Assembly: GCA_951800675.1 (NCBI GenBank)
Contig: CATOKC010000024.1
Coordinates: 1 to 31,251, forward strand
From: an uncultured Oscillibacter sp.
Lineage (GTDB): Bacteria > Bacillota_A > Clostridia > Oscillospirales > Oscillospiraceae
Direction of reading: 5' to 3'
Length of the DNA: 31,251 nucleotides
Positions 16,909 through 25,539 of this stretch are shown piece by piece. The notes beneath the pieces were generated by a model. That model ran no database searches. It was given only the letters and a program-made list of their open reading frames with translations, and had not been told where the DNA came from. The number at the start of each line of letters is the position of its first letter. Position 1 is the stretch's first letter. Position numbers and translations under genes: made by a program.

Positions 16909-16960
16909 GTCCAATACGTCCAGCCCCGTCCATCCGGTAATGGGTCAGTTAATGGGTCAC
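16909..16960 (+). repeat. 52-bp direct repeat, copy B
   Basis: Diverged second copy of the repeat at 15957-16008 (44 of 52 identical), here with two AATGGGTCA units. The core TCCAATACGT also recurs at 16839-16848 beside the tRNA fragment. The two copies bracket the recombinase-domain gene and the tRNA fragment. Confidence 0.7.
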
Positions 16961-16986
16961 CCTCAAAAATTTTAAGTTCAGTTCGT

Positions 16987-17018
16987 TGGCGCCCTTTTTG
17001 AAATGAAAAAGGGCGCCA
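16987..17018. terminator. Perfect 13-bp hairpin with A5/T5 arms
   Basis: Arms 16987-16999 and 17006-17018 are exact reverse complements around GAAATG. A T5 run lies inside one arm and an A5 run in the other. It lies 34 bases before the next gene and may insulate or attenuate it. Confidence 0.65.
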
Positions 17019-17052
17019 GTAAATTTTAGTGATAATTTAGGAGGAGTACACA

Positions 17053-17562
17053 ATGAAACAGCATACAATAGAAAACCAGACTGAGGTCTACATTACAGCA
17101 GAAAATCTTGAGGTAGCAAATCTGAATGAGTGGGAACGACTGGAACTGCATCTGCTGGATCAGGCAGCGGTGGTAATTCCAGGAAATATGACCGTGATGG
17201 AACTGATATGCGTAACTGAGGCATTGCAGGGGCTGGCATCGGATTTACTATCTGTTGTGGAGAAGGTATGCGACCACTGCGACAACTGTCAGATGGACGA
17301 GCCCTGTAAACTGATGTGCGGGACAATTCTTCCGCAAGTCAGTATTCCAGCCTGTGTGCTGGAGGAGGCAGGGCTTGGCCCGAACTGCAAGCTGGCTTGT
17401 ACAGCAGGGCATGGGAGTAGTGAGGTGCGAGTCACAGAGGCGGAGCACCGTTATGACTTGACAGACCTTCGTCCCGATTTGCTGAAGCTGTTCCGTGAAT
17501 GTGGTGTCTGTCTGGGTGATCTGGAAGATAAGCTGATTCAGGACACAATTGTGTATAGCTGA
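17053..17562 (+). CDS. Small cysteine-rich protein with AbrB-like segment, unknown function
   Basis: The product has 169 residues, with RBS GGAGGAG. A cysteine cluster (C73, C76, C79, C85, C89 in a CDHCDNCQMDEPCKLMC stretch) could bind zinc or a metal cluster. It is followed by VSIPACVLEEAGLGPNCKLA (96-115), which resembles the swapped-hairpin strand pattern of SpoVT/AbrB DNA-binding domains. The C-terminus is acidic. From memory, proteins of this look occur on clostridial mobile elements. A DNA-binding regulator is possible but unproven. No partner gene lies in the same direction. Confidence 0.75.
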   Translation: MKQHTIENQTEVYITAENLEVANLNEWERLELHLLDQAAVVIPGNMTVMELICVTEALQGLASDLLSVVEKVCDHCDNCQMDEPCKLMCGTILPQVSIPACVLEEAGLGPNCKLACTAGHGSSEVRVTEAEHRYDLTDLRPDLLKLFRECGVCLGDLEDKLIQDTIVYS

Positions 17563-17835
17563 GGAAATAAGCCATGTGCTTTTTAAAAATCTAAAAGTGG
17601 GGGATTGTATTTTTAATAATGATAAGATTGGGTACGGATTTTCATGGCGGATTGATTCGTAAGCCTCAATACATAGACTGCCGGTTTGTGGGATCTATTT
17701 TTAATGCATCAAATGGGAGTCTGTTAACTTTTCTTATAAGGACCTGGCCGGCTCTTCTAAGGATCTGCAGGCCCAGAGGCTCACACTGAGCGGCGGGGGC
17801 ATACCCCGAAGCGTCAATCAGGGGAGTAGCCAGGC
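17563..17835. other. Intergenic gap, convergent genes
   Basis: Both flanking genes end here. I see only weak 5-bp hairpins (17779-17791 and 17794-17808) and no clear terminator for the giant minus-strand gene. No gene is supported. Confidence 0.5.
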
Positions 17836-20800
17836 TCAGGTAAAGCGGGTAAAGCTGTAGCGTGGGTCGGAGCCCCCCTCTTCTAAGGTAATAATATATC
17901 CCCGGATATCTTTGCTCCCATCATAGAAGAGCTTGTCCGCCACCAAGATGTGATCGGCAGGGTCCTCCGCATAGGCGTGGATGTGGCCGGCCAAGGTGAG
18001 GTTTCGTTTTCCCACCACCTCTTTCATCAGGCGATTAAAACACTCCATATCATACCGGCTCATAGAGAGATTTTCTTGAATCTCATAGAGCAGCTGGGAG
18101 ATCTGCTCCTGATTCAGGCAGCGGCGCTCCTGATTGAGCCATTCATAGTAGCTCCTGATACGCCGATAAAGCTCATTCTTGTGCATATCAGATACTACCT
18201 GTCTGGCGGCGGCCAGCTTGTCGCTGTCGGACGCCCCGTCGCAGGTACGTTCATCGGCCAGGGCCTTTAACCGACTGTAGAACTGGTCGGCAGTTCCGTC
18301 CGCCGGCTTTCTTTCGTTTTGGAGCGCGTCCAGCGCCTGTTCCAGGCTGCGGAATTTGTCCAGGAATTTCCTGTGCAGCTCATCGTCCGTGTTCATAGGC
18401 GGCTCTTTCCTGGCACCATCACCGGCCGGTTCACTGTATCGGGTATGGATCAAATGCTCAATGGAATCGCAGAACATCTTGACCAGCTGATTGATATCGC
18501 AGGCGGGCGGGTCGGCCGGTGACCAATCCCATCCGGGCAGAACATCGTAATCGTCTAGGAAATAGGACAGTTTGTAGGAGGGGGAGTAGTGGGCTAGGCA
18601 CAGACGGAACACGTCCGCCGGGTCCCCGCCGCTGACCCAGCTTCTGCGCTCGATCAGATTCTTTACAATCTCAGAGTTTACCCCCATCTTATTGGTGCGG
18701 CGGGGCACGGCGGTCCCAGAGCAGTTCAGAATCAGAACCTTGGCGTTCAGCTCTCTATAGTATCTGATTTCGTTAAGGTCGTTGGCAATCAGGTCGTTGA
18801 CAGGTGGGTCCAGATAGCGGATTAGGAAGTCGATATAGTAGGCGAATTTGGACATTGTGCCGCTCTCGGTCTCCACAGGCAGACCGGAGGTCAGCACCCG
18901 GCGCTTTACAATGGCCTTGAACTGGTTCATTGCCGCATAGTCGTGATTGCCGGTGGTAATCATAACCCGCCTGCGCCAGTCGTGGGGGAGGTATCCGTCC
19001 TTGTCCTGCCAGAGATGGACTGCGATCCGGGTGAGAAGGCCTTCGGCATATCTGTAGTTTTCCTCCATCTGAGGTGCGTTGGATTCCCGGCCGTCCACAA
19101 TATCCCCGGTAATGGCCAGGAGGTCCACTTTCATCTGTTTTCCGTCTATTTCCAAGTTGCGGTTCAGCTGTTCTATAATCTGGTCCGCTTTGCTGGGCTT
19201 GCCCAAGGTCATATCCTCTTTTATATGCAGATCGGAAATATGAATCAGCCGGGGCCTGTGGCCGGCCTTCTCGGATACGGGCCGGACATAGGAGCAGTCA
19301 AAGCGGAAATTAAGCAGGATTGTGTAGTCCCTGGACAGGATGGCCTGGAGCCTCCGGCGCATAAATAAAATATTTCTGGCGTTTTCCAGCGCTTCAGCCT
19401 CCAGCAGCAGTTTCCCTGAACTTCGACGGTCCTTTGCGCTCCTGTCCCGCTGCATCACGATGCAGAACTTCTCCTCTTTCAGGGGACTTTCTTTCAGGCC
19501 TACAATGATAATAAGATACTCCTGGCTACTTGTCCACAGGCGGGTCACACCGGGAATCAGCATCTCTCCCCGGACGTCGTCCTCTTTCCGATCCAGAGGG
19601 GGCGCGTCCCAGTCCCACAGCCGCCTCTGCGTTGATTTCCGGATGCTGTCCATCTGATGCAGAAGGTGATCCAGCTTTGCCGCAGTCAGAATATCCCCTT
19701 TCTGCATGGTCTCCACATGAAAGCCGGACTGGGTAAATATCTCGGGGGCGACCCCGATGCTGCGGAAAGCGATGTAACACATGGAATAGCGGGTCAGCCC
19801 GCACAGGATATGGCACAGCTCCTCATACTGATAGGGCCGCCTGCCCAGCTCAAATGAACGCTGCTTTCCCTTGAACAGGCTGTTGACCAGGCGGAAATAC
19901 TGCAAAAGGTAGGCGATGGTATTTGGTGGCGTGTTCTTTTTTCCGGTTTTGGGCTGGACTGGAGGCCGCAGGGAGGTGTCGTGCCAGAACCGGCAGAAAT
20001 TCCCCAAAATGTTCTGATAGAGGATATCCTCCTTCCGGGCCTCCTCATCCAGATTCTGATAGCAGCTACGCAGGCAGTCGTCCACCGCTTTTCCCAGCTT
20101 TCGCATGCGGGAGCCGAAATGGTCCGCCGGACGCTTTCCGTCCGCTTGCTCTAGCGCCTCCTTGGGCAGCTTATTCTCCAGATCCCTCATACCGGAGTAG
20201 AGCATACGGGAGTTTTCCAGATAAATATACCGGGCGAACAGCTTCCATACCTGGGCCTGTTCCTCACTGAGCTGACAGGAGCCCTTCTGATCTGCGGTAT
20301 GGGTCAGCCTCTCCGGCGTCTTAATCAGCGCTAGGCAAGGGGTGTCGTCCTCACTGGTCATAACCGCCGCTTTCAGCGACCTGAGATAGCGCCGGATGAC
20401 CTTATCATAGGACGGGGGCGCAAATTGGGGGGCCGAAAAAGGACCCTTTCCATTGGGGAAGCACCGATCTACAAGCTGGTAATACCGGCGCAGGAAGCCG
20501 GCAATGTTATCCGGGTGGGAGACGAAGCCCATCTGAAGGTCGGCAGTCCGGTGAAGCAGAGTCATGGTCAAATGGTATTCCATCAGGGCACGCAACTGGA
20601 CGTCAAAGTCCTCCCCGGAGGCGTCCAAGCCGTCGAGGATATCAATAACAGCTTCCCAGTTCGGGTCCTCTTTCTTCAGCGCGGCGGTCATCCGATCCCG
20701 TTTCTGCTTGTTTTGGTCCGGACTCACCCCCTCGTTTCGGATAAACAGCAGCCGGAGCATGTCGTTCATAATCCCCATAATCGCCCGGCGGCAGTGGTAA

Positions 20801-23800
20801 TATTTGGCGATCTGCTCCCTGGACAGCACCTTTATATAGGAGATAAGCCATTCCAGCCGGTACATGAACCGCACGCGCTCCTCCTGCGGGTGGGACGTCC
20901 CCCACGGGGCCGCGCCCGTTTTGAATGTCTCCGGAACCGACGCCATAAGCTCAAGCATGGCCTTTCGGGTAAGGCTGTCCAGCTTGTCTTTGTATTCGTC
21001 GGGAGACAGCTTATCGTTCACAGCCTCCAGCGCCTGATAGGCCATCTGCATAGAATACAGCCGCATATAATTGCGCACGTCAATCAGGTATATGCTTACG
21101 ATTCTTCGGGCCGCCTCTTTGAAACGCTTTGCCTGCTCTTTGTTTGCCCGCTTCTTCTCCGGCGGACCCTGGTTTTTAACGCAGTCGGCAATCTTCTCCA
21201 GCGAGACCTCTGACAGGGCGTCCAGGACCTCCTGCCGCGAGTCCTTTTTCCCGATCTGTTCCTCAATATACCAATCAATCTGCTCGAGGACAAACCGGGC
21301 CGCCTCGTAGTCGGCCTTCCCCATCTCTTTAGGGTTTGGGCCGATGTGTCTGGCAATCCACCTGACCTCCTCCGGCTTCGGCACGTTGACATACAGCCAC
21401 CGCCTCAGCCAGCTGAAGTAGGCCGGGCTTTGCAGGATTTCCTTTTTGATCCATTTCTCGTACTCTTGCACCTTACGCTTCTCATGCTTTGTCCCCAGCC
21501 GCCTAAACTCATTGCTCAGCCGCTCGGTCGCAGAGCGCTTTTCCAGCAGCTCGTACCGGTTGACTTGGCGGCAGGCGGGGCAGAAGTCATTCTCGGTGTT
21601 ATAAGACGGAATCGCCAGATAGAGGTAAGCGTACAGGTCCCTCTTCGGATCTCGGACAAAGGACTGTACCGTGGCATAGGAGCAGCGGTTAACCAGTAGG
21701 AACACCTTGCTGAACAGCTCCACGTTCTCATCCATACAGCCCACCTGCTGGAGCAGCATTTGTACCATCAGCCGCGCCCGGTTCAGGCAACTGCCTGTAA
21801 CAATAGAGGTGTCCACAAAGTGGACGCAGAATCTGGTCCTGGGGGAGATGGTGCGCATCCGCTTGAACTCCTCCGCAATGTAGATAAACTTCATCCTGAT
21901 CTCCTCGCGGTAGGAGTCTTTCAGGTCGATGTGCAGAAAACGGGCGCTGCCGTGAAAAACCCGGTCCAGTATGGACTTCAAAAACGGGGAGTTCGTAAAC
22001 TGAAGCGGAGAGACCACCAAATGGAAAGCGTCCATGGGGACGGTCCAGCCCGCCACCACATGGTCAATCTTCTGCTGGTGGCTGTAGTACATTTTGGAAA
22101 ATTCCAGGTAGAACTGGAAATGATTGTTCCAGTGGTAGATATGGGAGTACAGGATGTGTCCCAGCAAGCTGTTGAGCCGCTTTTGGTTCTCTGCCAGGCT
22201 GACGGGCAGCAGATCCTCGAACCGCCCCTTCCTGCGGTCCCACAGGGTGAAGATGGAGCTGAGCATGGTATTGGAGTTTTTCGCGTCAATAATGGCAGAC
22301 GTCTCGGCCCCATTCCTGCGGCAGATGCTGCAGTTGTCCGGTGCCAGCCACTTGGCATCCGCCGGGATCAGATAGCGAATCTTCCGGGCCTCGCCTCCAT
22401 ACACTTCCTTGCAGGTGGTGACAAGCTGGCTCCCCCATTCCACCGTGGACCAGTAGCGCTTTGTTACCTCGCTGATATTGTTTTCCCGGCACAGATCCCC
22501 GTTGACCAGTACCAGGCAGAAGTTTTTGGTCTGGTCCTGGGATACCTCCTTATCTGCCAGAAGCCGCAAATCCCGTTGGGCGGCGTGGTACATCTTATAA
22601 ACGGTGGACAAAGTGGTGCCCACCGGCATCACGGTCACCAGCTGAATGCTGCTGTCCGGACTGCAGGCGTTCTCATCATAGCAGGGCCGGACCTCAACGT
22701 CGCCGTCCCCCTCGCCGTCGTGGATAATGGCGGTGTGCACCGCGCTGAACTGATCCGACTGCCTTAGCCAGTCCTCCAGATGCAGCATCAGGGAGACGGA
22801 GTATTTTTCATACCCCAGCAGAACGACGTGCCGCCTAGCTTCCAAGGCATCCTCGCCATAGAGCAGTTCCTGCGCCAGCAGGTAGGCAAAGCGGAGCACG
22901 TTGCCTGTGTCGTGGAACAGCAGCTCTCCCTCGAAAAAGCGGCTGAGATGTAGCTTGGAGCCCAGTCTGGCGTGAATGTTGTCGATCATGCACCCGTTGC
23001 CCAGGGCGCGGATGTCCCGATTGAGGCGGGAGATGATGAGCTGGAGGAACCAGCTGTCTTTCCAGGGCTGAAGGGGCAGCTTGGCGCAGTCTCCGTCCGG
23101 CAACTGGCTGGGGAGGAACAGGTCGAAGGGGAACAGCGGGGGAACGTCTCCAGCCTGTCCCCCGTCCGCCCTTACCGCCCGGTGGGTCAGGTAGTCCAGC
23201 AGGGACAGATACTCCAGCGTGTCTTCCGAGTGGTGGTAAGCGAACAGCTTCGCCGCCTCAAATGCGTTGGAGAGCCTGTTCCCCGCCAGGATAAAGTTGA
23301 CCCTGAACGGCCCGCCAGCCCTGTTCCTGGAGCAGAACGCGATCTGTACATTCTCCATATCCGCCTGACTGCCCTCCGGATAAAAGGTGGAGAACAGCCG
23401 CAGCAGCTCGTGGAGGGTGTCCACGGTGGGGAGCAGGACGGCAATCCGCACCGCGGCCGGGTCTCTTTTCCTGCTCTTGCTGTTGGCCGCCGTTCTGGAA
23501 ATACAGGCAAACAGCGCTTTGGCGAACAGCTCCAGCTGATACAGCTGGGGACTGTCGATATGCAGGAGAAAAATGGCGGAGGACAGCTCCCTCTCCTGCT
23601 GCCAGGGCAGCTGCTCATACAGCTGTCCCTCCAGTCTCCAAATGGCGTCGGTCTTGTTGAGCTCCCAGTCCAGCGGCTGGAGCAGCCTGCCGCAGTTGAG
23701 GTAGTAGACCGTCCGCCTGGGCGGCGGTATCTGCAGCTCGAAACAGTTTACAGTCTCAAATTTTTTGGGCAGGTCGTCCCTCATGGGCTGCCAGTGATAG

Positions 23801-25248
23801 CTGATGGGCAGCAGCGCGGTCCATTCCGTCATTCGGCCCGCTGGCTCCTTGCCGTCTTTCCCATTATAATAGCACAGATTGTCCTCCCGCTGACTGGGCG
23901 TCCAACAGATCAGATAGCCGTAATTCACGTTAATGATCCGTTGTAACAGGCGCAGGCCGTAGTGAATGGTAACGTTTTCAATATGTTCGTCTATACTGTT
24001 TCCCCAGGGATTGAACCGGATCAGCTGGCTGATGTCGTGTAGCAGTTCCCCGCGGTCCTCCAATATTTGGCGGGCCGCCGCCCTCAGCCGCGCTTCCCGC
24101 CTCTCCGGCAGCTCGTCGTTCTTTTCCCCTTCTTTTTTCTCCAGCTCCTGATAAGCTCTTTCGATTTTCCGGTTATTATGGTTATCCACCATGCCAACCC
24201 GGTCCCAGGCGCTGTCCAAAACAAAAAACTCGAAAAAGTAGCGGCTCTTACCGGAAAAGATGCTGCCCGTTTTGGCGGCATACGGATTTCTGTTCTCGCC
24301 ATCTGTAGCGAAACACAGGTAATATTTATCATACAGCCGCTTTCTTGTTTCAGCTTCCTTCAAAAGGTCGCTCATGGGGACATCCCGGCCCGCCTTATAC
24401 ATCCGGAAGCCGAACCAAGCCCGGTGTCCGGCGGAGTAGAGGCAGGCGTTCTCAATCAACTGATAGAGCGCCTCGCCGTAAGACACCGCGTCCATGCGGC
24501 TCTTCGCAAAAATCTCCTCATAAATGTACGGAGCCTCTTCCCTGTCTTTGGGGATACTGTACAGCTGCTTTGACTCCAGCAGCTCCCGGAGCAGAAACAG
24601 CCAGATAATCTGGGACAGGATGTCCATCTCTTGGCGGAAGGGCTCAATTTTTTCCAGAAGCTCCCGCCGCAGGTTCTCCTTATCCACATGTTTTATCGGG
24701 GATTCCCGGGTCCCCGCATAGGAGGAGGTGTCGTCGATATACCGCAGGAGCGTGTCGGCTGAGATGAGGATGGGAGCCAGCTCTGAAGGAACGGACGCAG
24801 CCTCGCCCCCACTCCAGCAGACGCTGCGCCGCAGCTGCCGGTAGTCCGCCGAAAACTCGTTCAGCCTGGCCGTCTTTGACACCTGACAAAGAGGAAAAAT
24901 CCGGCTAGGGCTCCAGCCGATCCGGTACAGGGGAGTCTGATTCAAGAAAAATTCAACGTCGGGGAGGTCCCCCAGATTGGAGAGAAATAACTGGACCCGC
25001 TCCCGATCCCCTGAATTATCCTGAGCCTGAAACTGAATATTTACCTTCAGCCGGGCGTCTCTGCTGATCCGTCTGTTATCCCGCAACCATGCGGCCAAAG
25101 GAAAGAGGTAACGCAGATTGGTCACGTCAGCGGAGTCCGGCCTATTCGGACCAATGACAACGTTTATTTCGCAGTCCGCCGCCGCGCCCTGCGTATAGCG
25201 CTGAAACAGATTCTCCCAATCCTGCCGGATGTTGTAAATATACTGCAT
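17836..25248 (-). CDS. Giant multidomain protein: GHKL-like motifs, two PRTase-like motifs, calcineurin-like phosphoesterase
   Basis: One uninterrupted frame of 2470 residues. The start is the ATG at 25248 (AAGGAGG eight bases upstream), not the upstream ATG at 25299. The C-terminus is a complete calcineurin-like metallophosphoesterase: DLH at 2006-2008, GDIVDG at 2048-2053, GNHD at 2100-2103, H2220 in LAHYSPS, and GHIH at 2421-2424. Two segments recall phosphoribosyltransferase PRPP loops: VTVMPVGTTLST (871-882) after VVLLGYEKYSVSL, and VDTSIVTGS (from 1145). Each lies within about 100 residues before a CxxC pair (973/976 and 1223/1226) that may bind zinc. The N-terminal part has LIENACLYS (E266, N267) and HYGLRLLQRI (from 429), reminiscent of the N- and G-boxes of GHKL ATPases. 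Residues 1300-1950 are mostly charged and helical. The phosphoesterase call is firm and the others are tentative. No exact family is recognised. Confidence 0.9.
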   Translation of the reverse strand: MQYIYNIRQDWENLFQRYTQGAAADCEINVVIGPNRPDSADVTNLRYLFPLAAWLRDNRRISRDARLKVNIQFQAQDNSGDRERVQLFLSNLGDLPDVEFFLNQTPLYRIGWSPSRIFPLCQVSKTARLNEFSADYRQLRRSVCWSGGEAASVPSELAPILISADTLLRYIDDTSSYAGTRESPIKHVDKENLRRELLEKIEPFRQEMDILSQIIWLFLLRELLESKQLYSIPKDREEAPYIYEEIFAKSRMDAVSYGEALYQLIENACLYSAGHRAWFGFRMYKAGRDVPMSDLLKEAETRKRLYDKYYLCFATDGENRNPYAAKTGSIFSGKSRYFFEFFVLDSAWDRVGMVDNHNNRKIERAYQELEKKEGEKNDELPERREARLRAAARQILEDRGELLHDISQLIRFNPWGNSIDEHIENVTIHYGLRLLQRIINVNYGYLICWTPSQREDNLCYYNGKDGKEPAGRMTEWTALLPISYHWQPMRDDLPKKFETVNCFELQIPPPRRTVYYLNCGRLLQPLDWELNKTDAIWRLEGQLYEQLPWQQERELSSAIFLLHIDSPQLYQLELFAKALFACISRTAANSKSRKRDPAAVRIAVLLPTVDTLHELLRLFSTFYPEGSQADMENVQIAFCSRNRAGGPFRVNFILAGNRLSNAFEAAKLFAYHHSEDTLEYLSLLDYLTHRAVRADGGQAGDVPPLFPFDLFLPSQLPDGDCAKLPLQPWKDSWFLQLIISRLNRDIRALGNGCMIDNIHARLGSKLHLSRFFEGELLFHDTGNVLRFAYLLAQELLYGEDALEARRHVVLLGYEKYSVSLMLHLEDWLRQSDQFSAVHTAIIHDGEGDGDVEVRPCYDENACSPDSSIQLVTVMPVGTTLSTVYKMYHAAQRDLRLLADKEVSQDQTKNFCLVLVNGDLCRENNISEVTKRYWSTVEWGSQLVTTCKEVYGGEARKIRYLIPADAKWLAPDNCSICRRNGAETSAIIDAKNSNTMLSSIFTLWDRRKGRFEDLLPVSLAENQKRLNSLLGHILYSHIYHWNNHFQFYLEFSKMYYSHQQKIDHVVAGWTVPMDAFHLVVSPLQFTNSPFLKSILDRVFHGSARFLHIDLKDSYREEIRMKFIYIAEEFKRMRTISPRTRFCVHFVDTSIVTGSCLNRARLMVQMLLQQVGCMDENVELFSKVFLLVNRCSYATVQSFVRDPKRDLYAYLYLAIPSYNTENDFCPACRQVNRYELLEKRSATERLSNEFRRLGTKHEKRKVQEYEKWIKKEILQSPAYFSWLRRWLYVNVPKPEEVRWIARHIGPNPKEMGKADYEAARFVLEQIDWYIEEQIGKKDSRQEVLDALSEVSLEKIADCVKNQGPPEKKRANKEQAKRFKEAARRIVSIYLIDVRNYMRLYSMQMAYQALEAVNDKLSPDEYKDKLDSLTRKAMLELMASVPETFKTGAAPWGTSHPQEERVRFMYRLEWLISYIKVLSREQIAKYYHCRRAIMGIMNDMLRLLFIRNEGVSPDQNKQKRDRMTAALKKEDPNWEAVIDILDGLDASGEDFDVQLRALMEYHLTMTLLHRTADLQMGFVSHPDNIAGFLRRYYQLVDRCFPNGKGPFSAPQFAPPSYDKVIRRYLRSLKAAVMTSEDDTPCLALIKTPERLTHTADQKGSCQLSEEQAQVWKLFARYIYLENSRMLYSGMRDLENKLPKEALEQADGKRPADHFGSRMRKLGKAVDDCLRSCYQNLDEEARKEDILYQNILGNFCRFWHDTSLRPPVQPKTGKKNTPPNTIAYLLQYFRLVNSLFKGKQRSFELGRRPYQYEELCHILCGLTRYSMCYIAFRSIGVAPEIFTQSGFHVETMQKGDILTAAKLDHLLHQMDSIRKSTQRRLWDWDAPPLDRKEDDVRGEMLIPGVTRLWTSSQEYLIIIVGLKESPLKEEKFCIVMQRDRSAKDRRSSGKLLLEAEALENARNILFMRRRLQAILSRDYTILLNFRFDCSYVRPVSEKAGHRPRLIHISDLHIKEDMTLGKPSKADQIIEQLNRNLEIDGKQMKVDLLAITGDIVDGRESNAPQMEENYRYAEGLLTRIAVHLWQDKDGYLPHDWRRRVMITTGNHDYAAMNQFKAIVKRRVLTSGLPVETESGTMSKFAYYIDFLIRYLDPPVNDLIANDLNEIRYYRELNAKVLILNCSGTAVPRRTNKMGVNSEIVKNLIERRSWVSGGDPADVFRLCLAHYSPSYKLSYFLDDYDVLPGWDWSPADPPACDINQLVKMFCDSIEHLIHTRYSEPAGDGARKEPPMNTDDELHRKFLDKFRSLEQALDALQNERKPADGTADQFYSRLKALADERTCDGASDSDKLAAARQVVSDMHKNELYRRIRSYYEWLNQERRCLNQEQISQLLYEIQENLSMSRYDMECFNRLMKEVVGKRNLTLAGHIHAYAEDPADHILVADKLFYDGSKDIRGYIITLEEGGSDPRYSFTRFT

Positions 25249-25279
25249 CACAGATTCCTCCTTTTCCGTCAGTACCGCT

Positions 25280-25308
25280 ATTATAGCATAATTTGACAAA
25301 TTTGCAAA
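25280..25308 (-). promoter_or_regulatory. Promoter of the giant gene
   Basis: On the minus strand, a perfect TATAAT (25285-25280) lies 17 bases after TTTGCA (25308-25303, four of six -35 matches). The start codon is about 30 bases downstream, leaving a short leader with AAGGAGG. The spacer is very AT-rich. The gene therefore has its own promoter. Confidence 0.7.
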
Positions 25309-25374
25309 AGGATTCCAGAGAAAACTTGGGAGTTATTTTTTTAACAGATCAGGCTACGTCTGATATAGTCGAAG

Positions 25375-25513
25375 CAGTTGAGAATCGGTAAAAAGGAGGC
25401 GGGGAAAAACAGGGTGTGACGAGGCGGAGGATGCAGGCGAGCTGTCGCCCGCCAAGGACGGCAACGAAATCCACGCCCTGCTTTGACCGCTGAACCTTAC
25501 CGATTTTCAACTG
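25375..25513. repeat. Nested inverted-repeat element, possible structured RNA or small insertion
   Basis: Outer arms 25375-25390 and 25498-25513 match at 15 of 16 bases (CAGTTGARAATCGGTA). Inside, CAGGGTGTG pairs with CACGCCCTG with one wobble, and GGCGA pairs with TCGCC around GCTG. The three nested stems give one long folded element of 139 bases. It lies upstream of the giant gene and just before the dinG pseudogene. It could be a small RNA, a MITE-like insertion or an old transposon footprint. Confidence 0.6.
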
Positions 25514-25539
25514 TGTTGACTATATACTGCTGTGATGAT

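Noticed and set aside
20425..23946. Plus-strand frames inside the giant gene (20425-21213, 21760-22767, 22972-23946)
   Set aside because: Shadows of the high-GC minus frame. None has an RBS or family motif, while the minus frame has the conserved phosphoesterase motifs.
25416..25425. GTGTGAC as a group II intron 5' end
   Set aside because: The element is far too short, there is no reverse transcriptase, and no domain V structure is visible.
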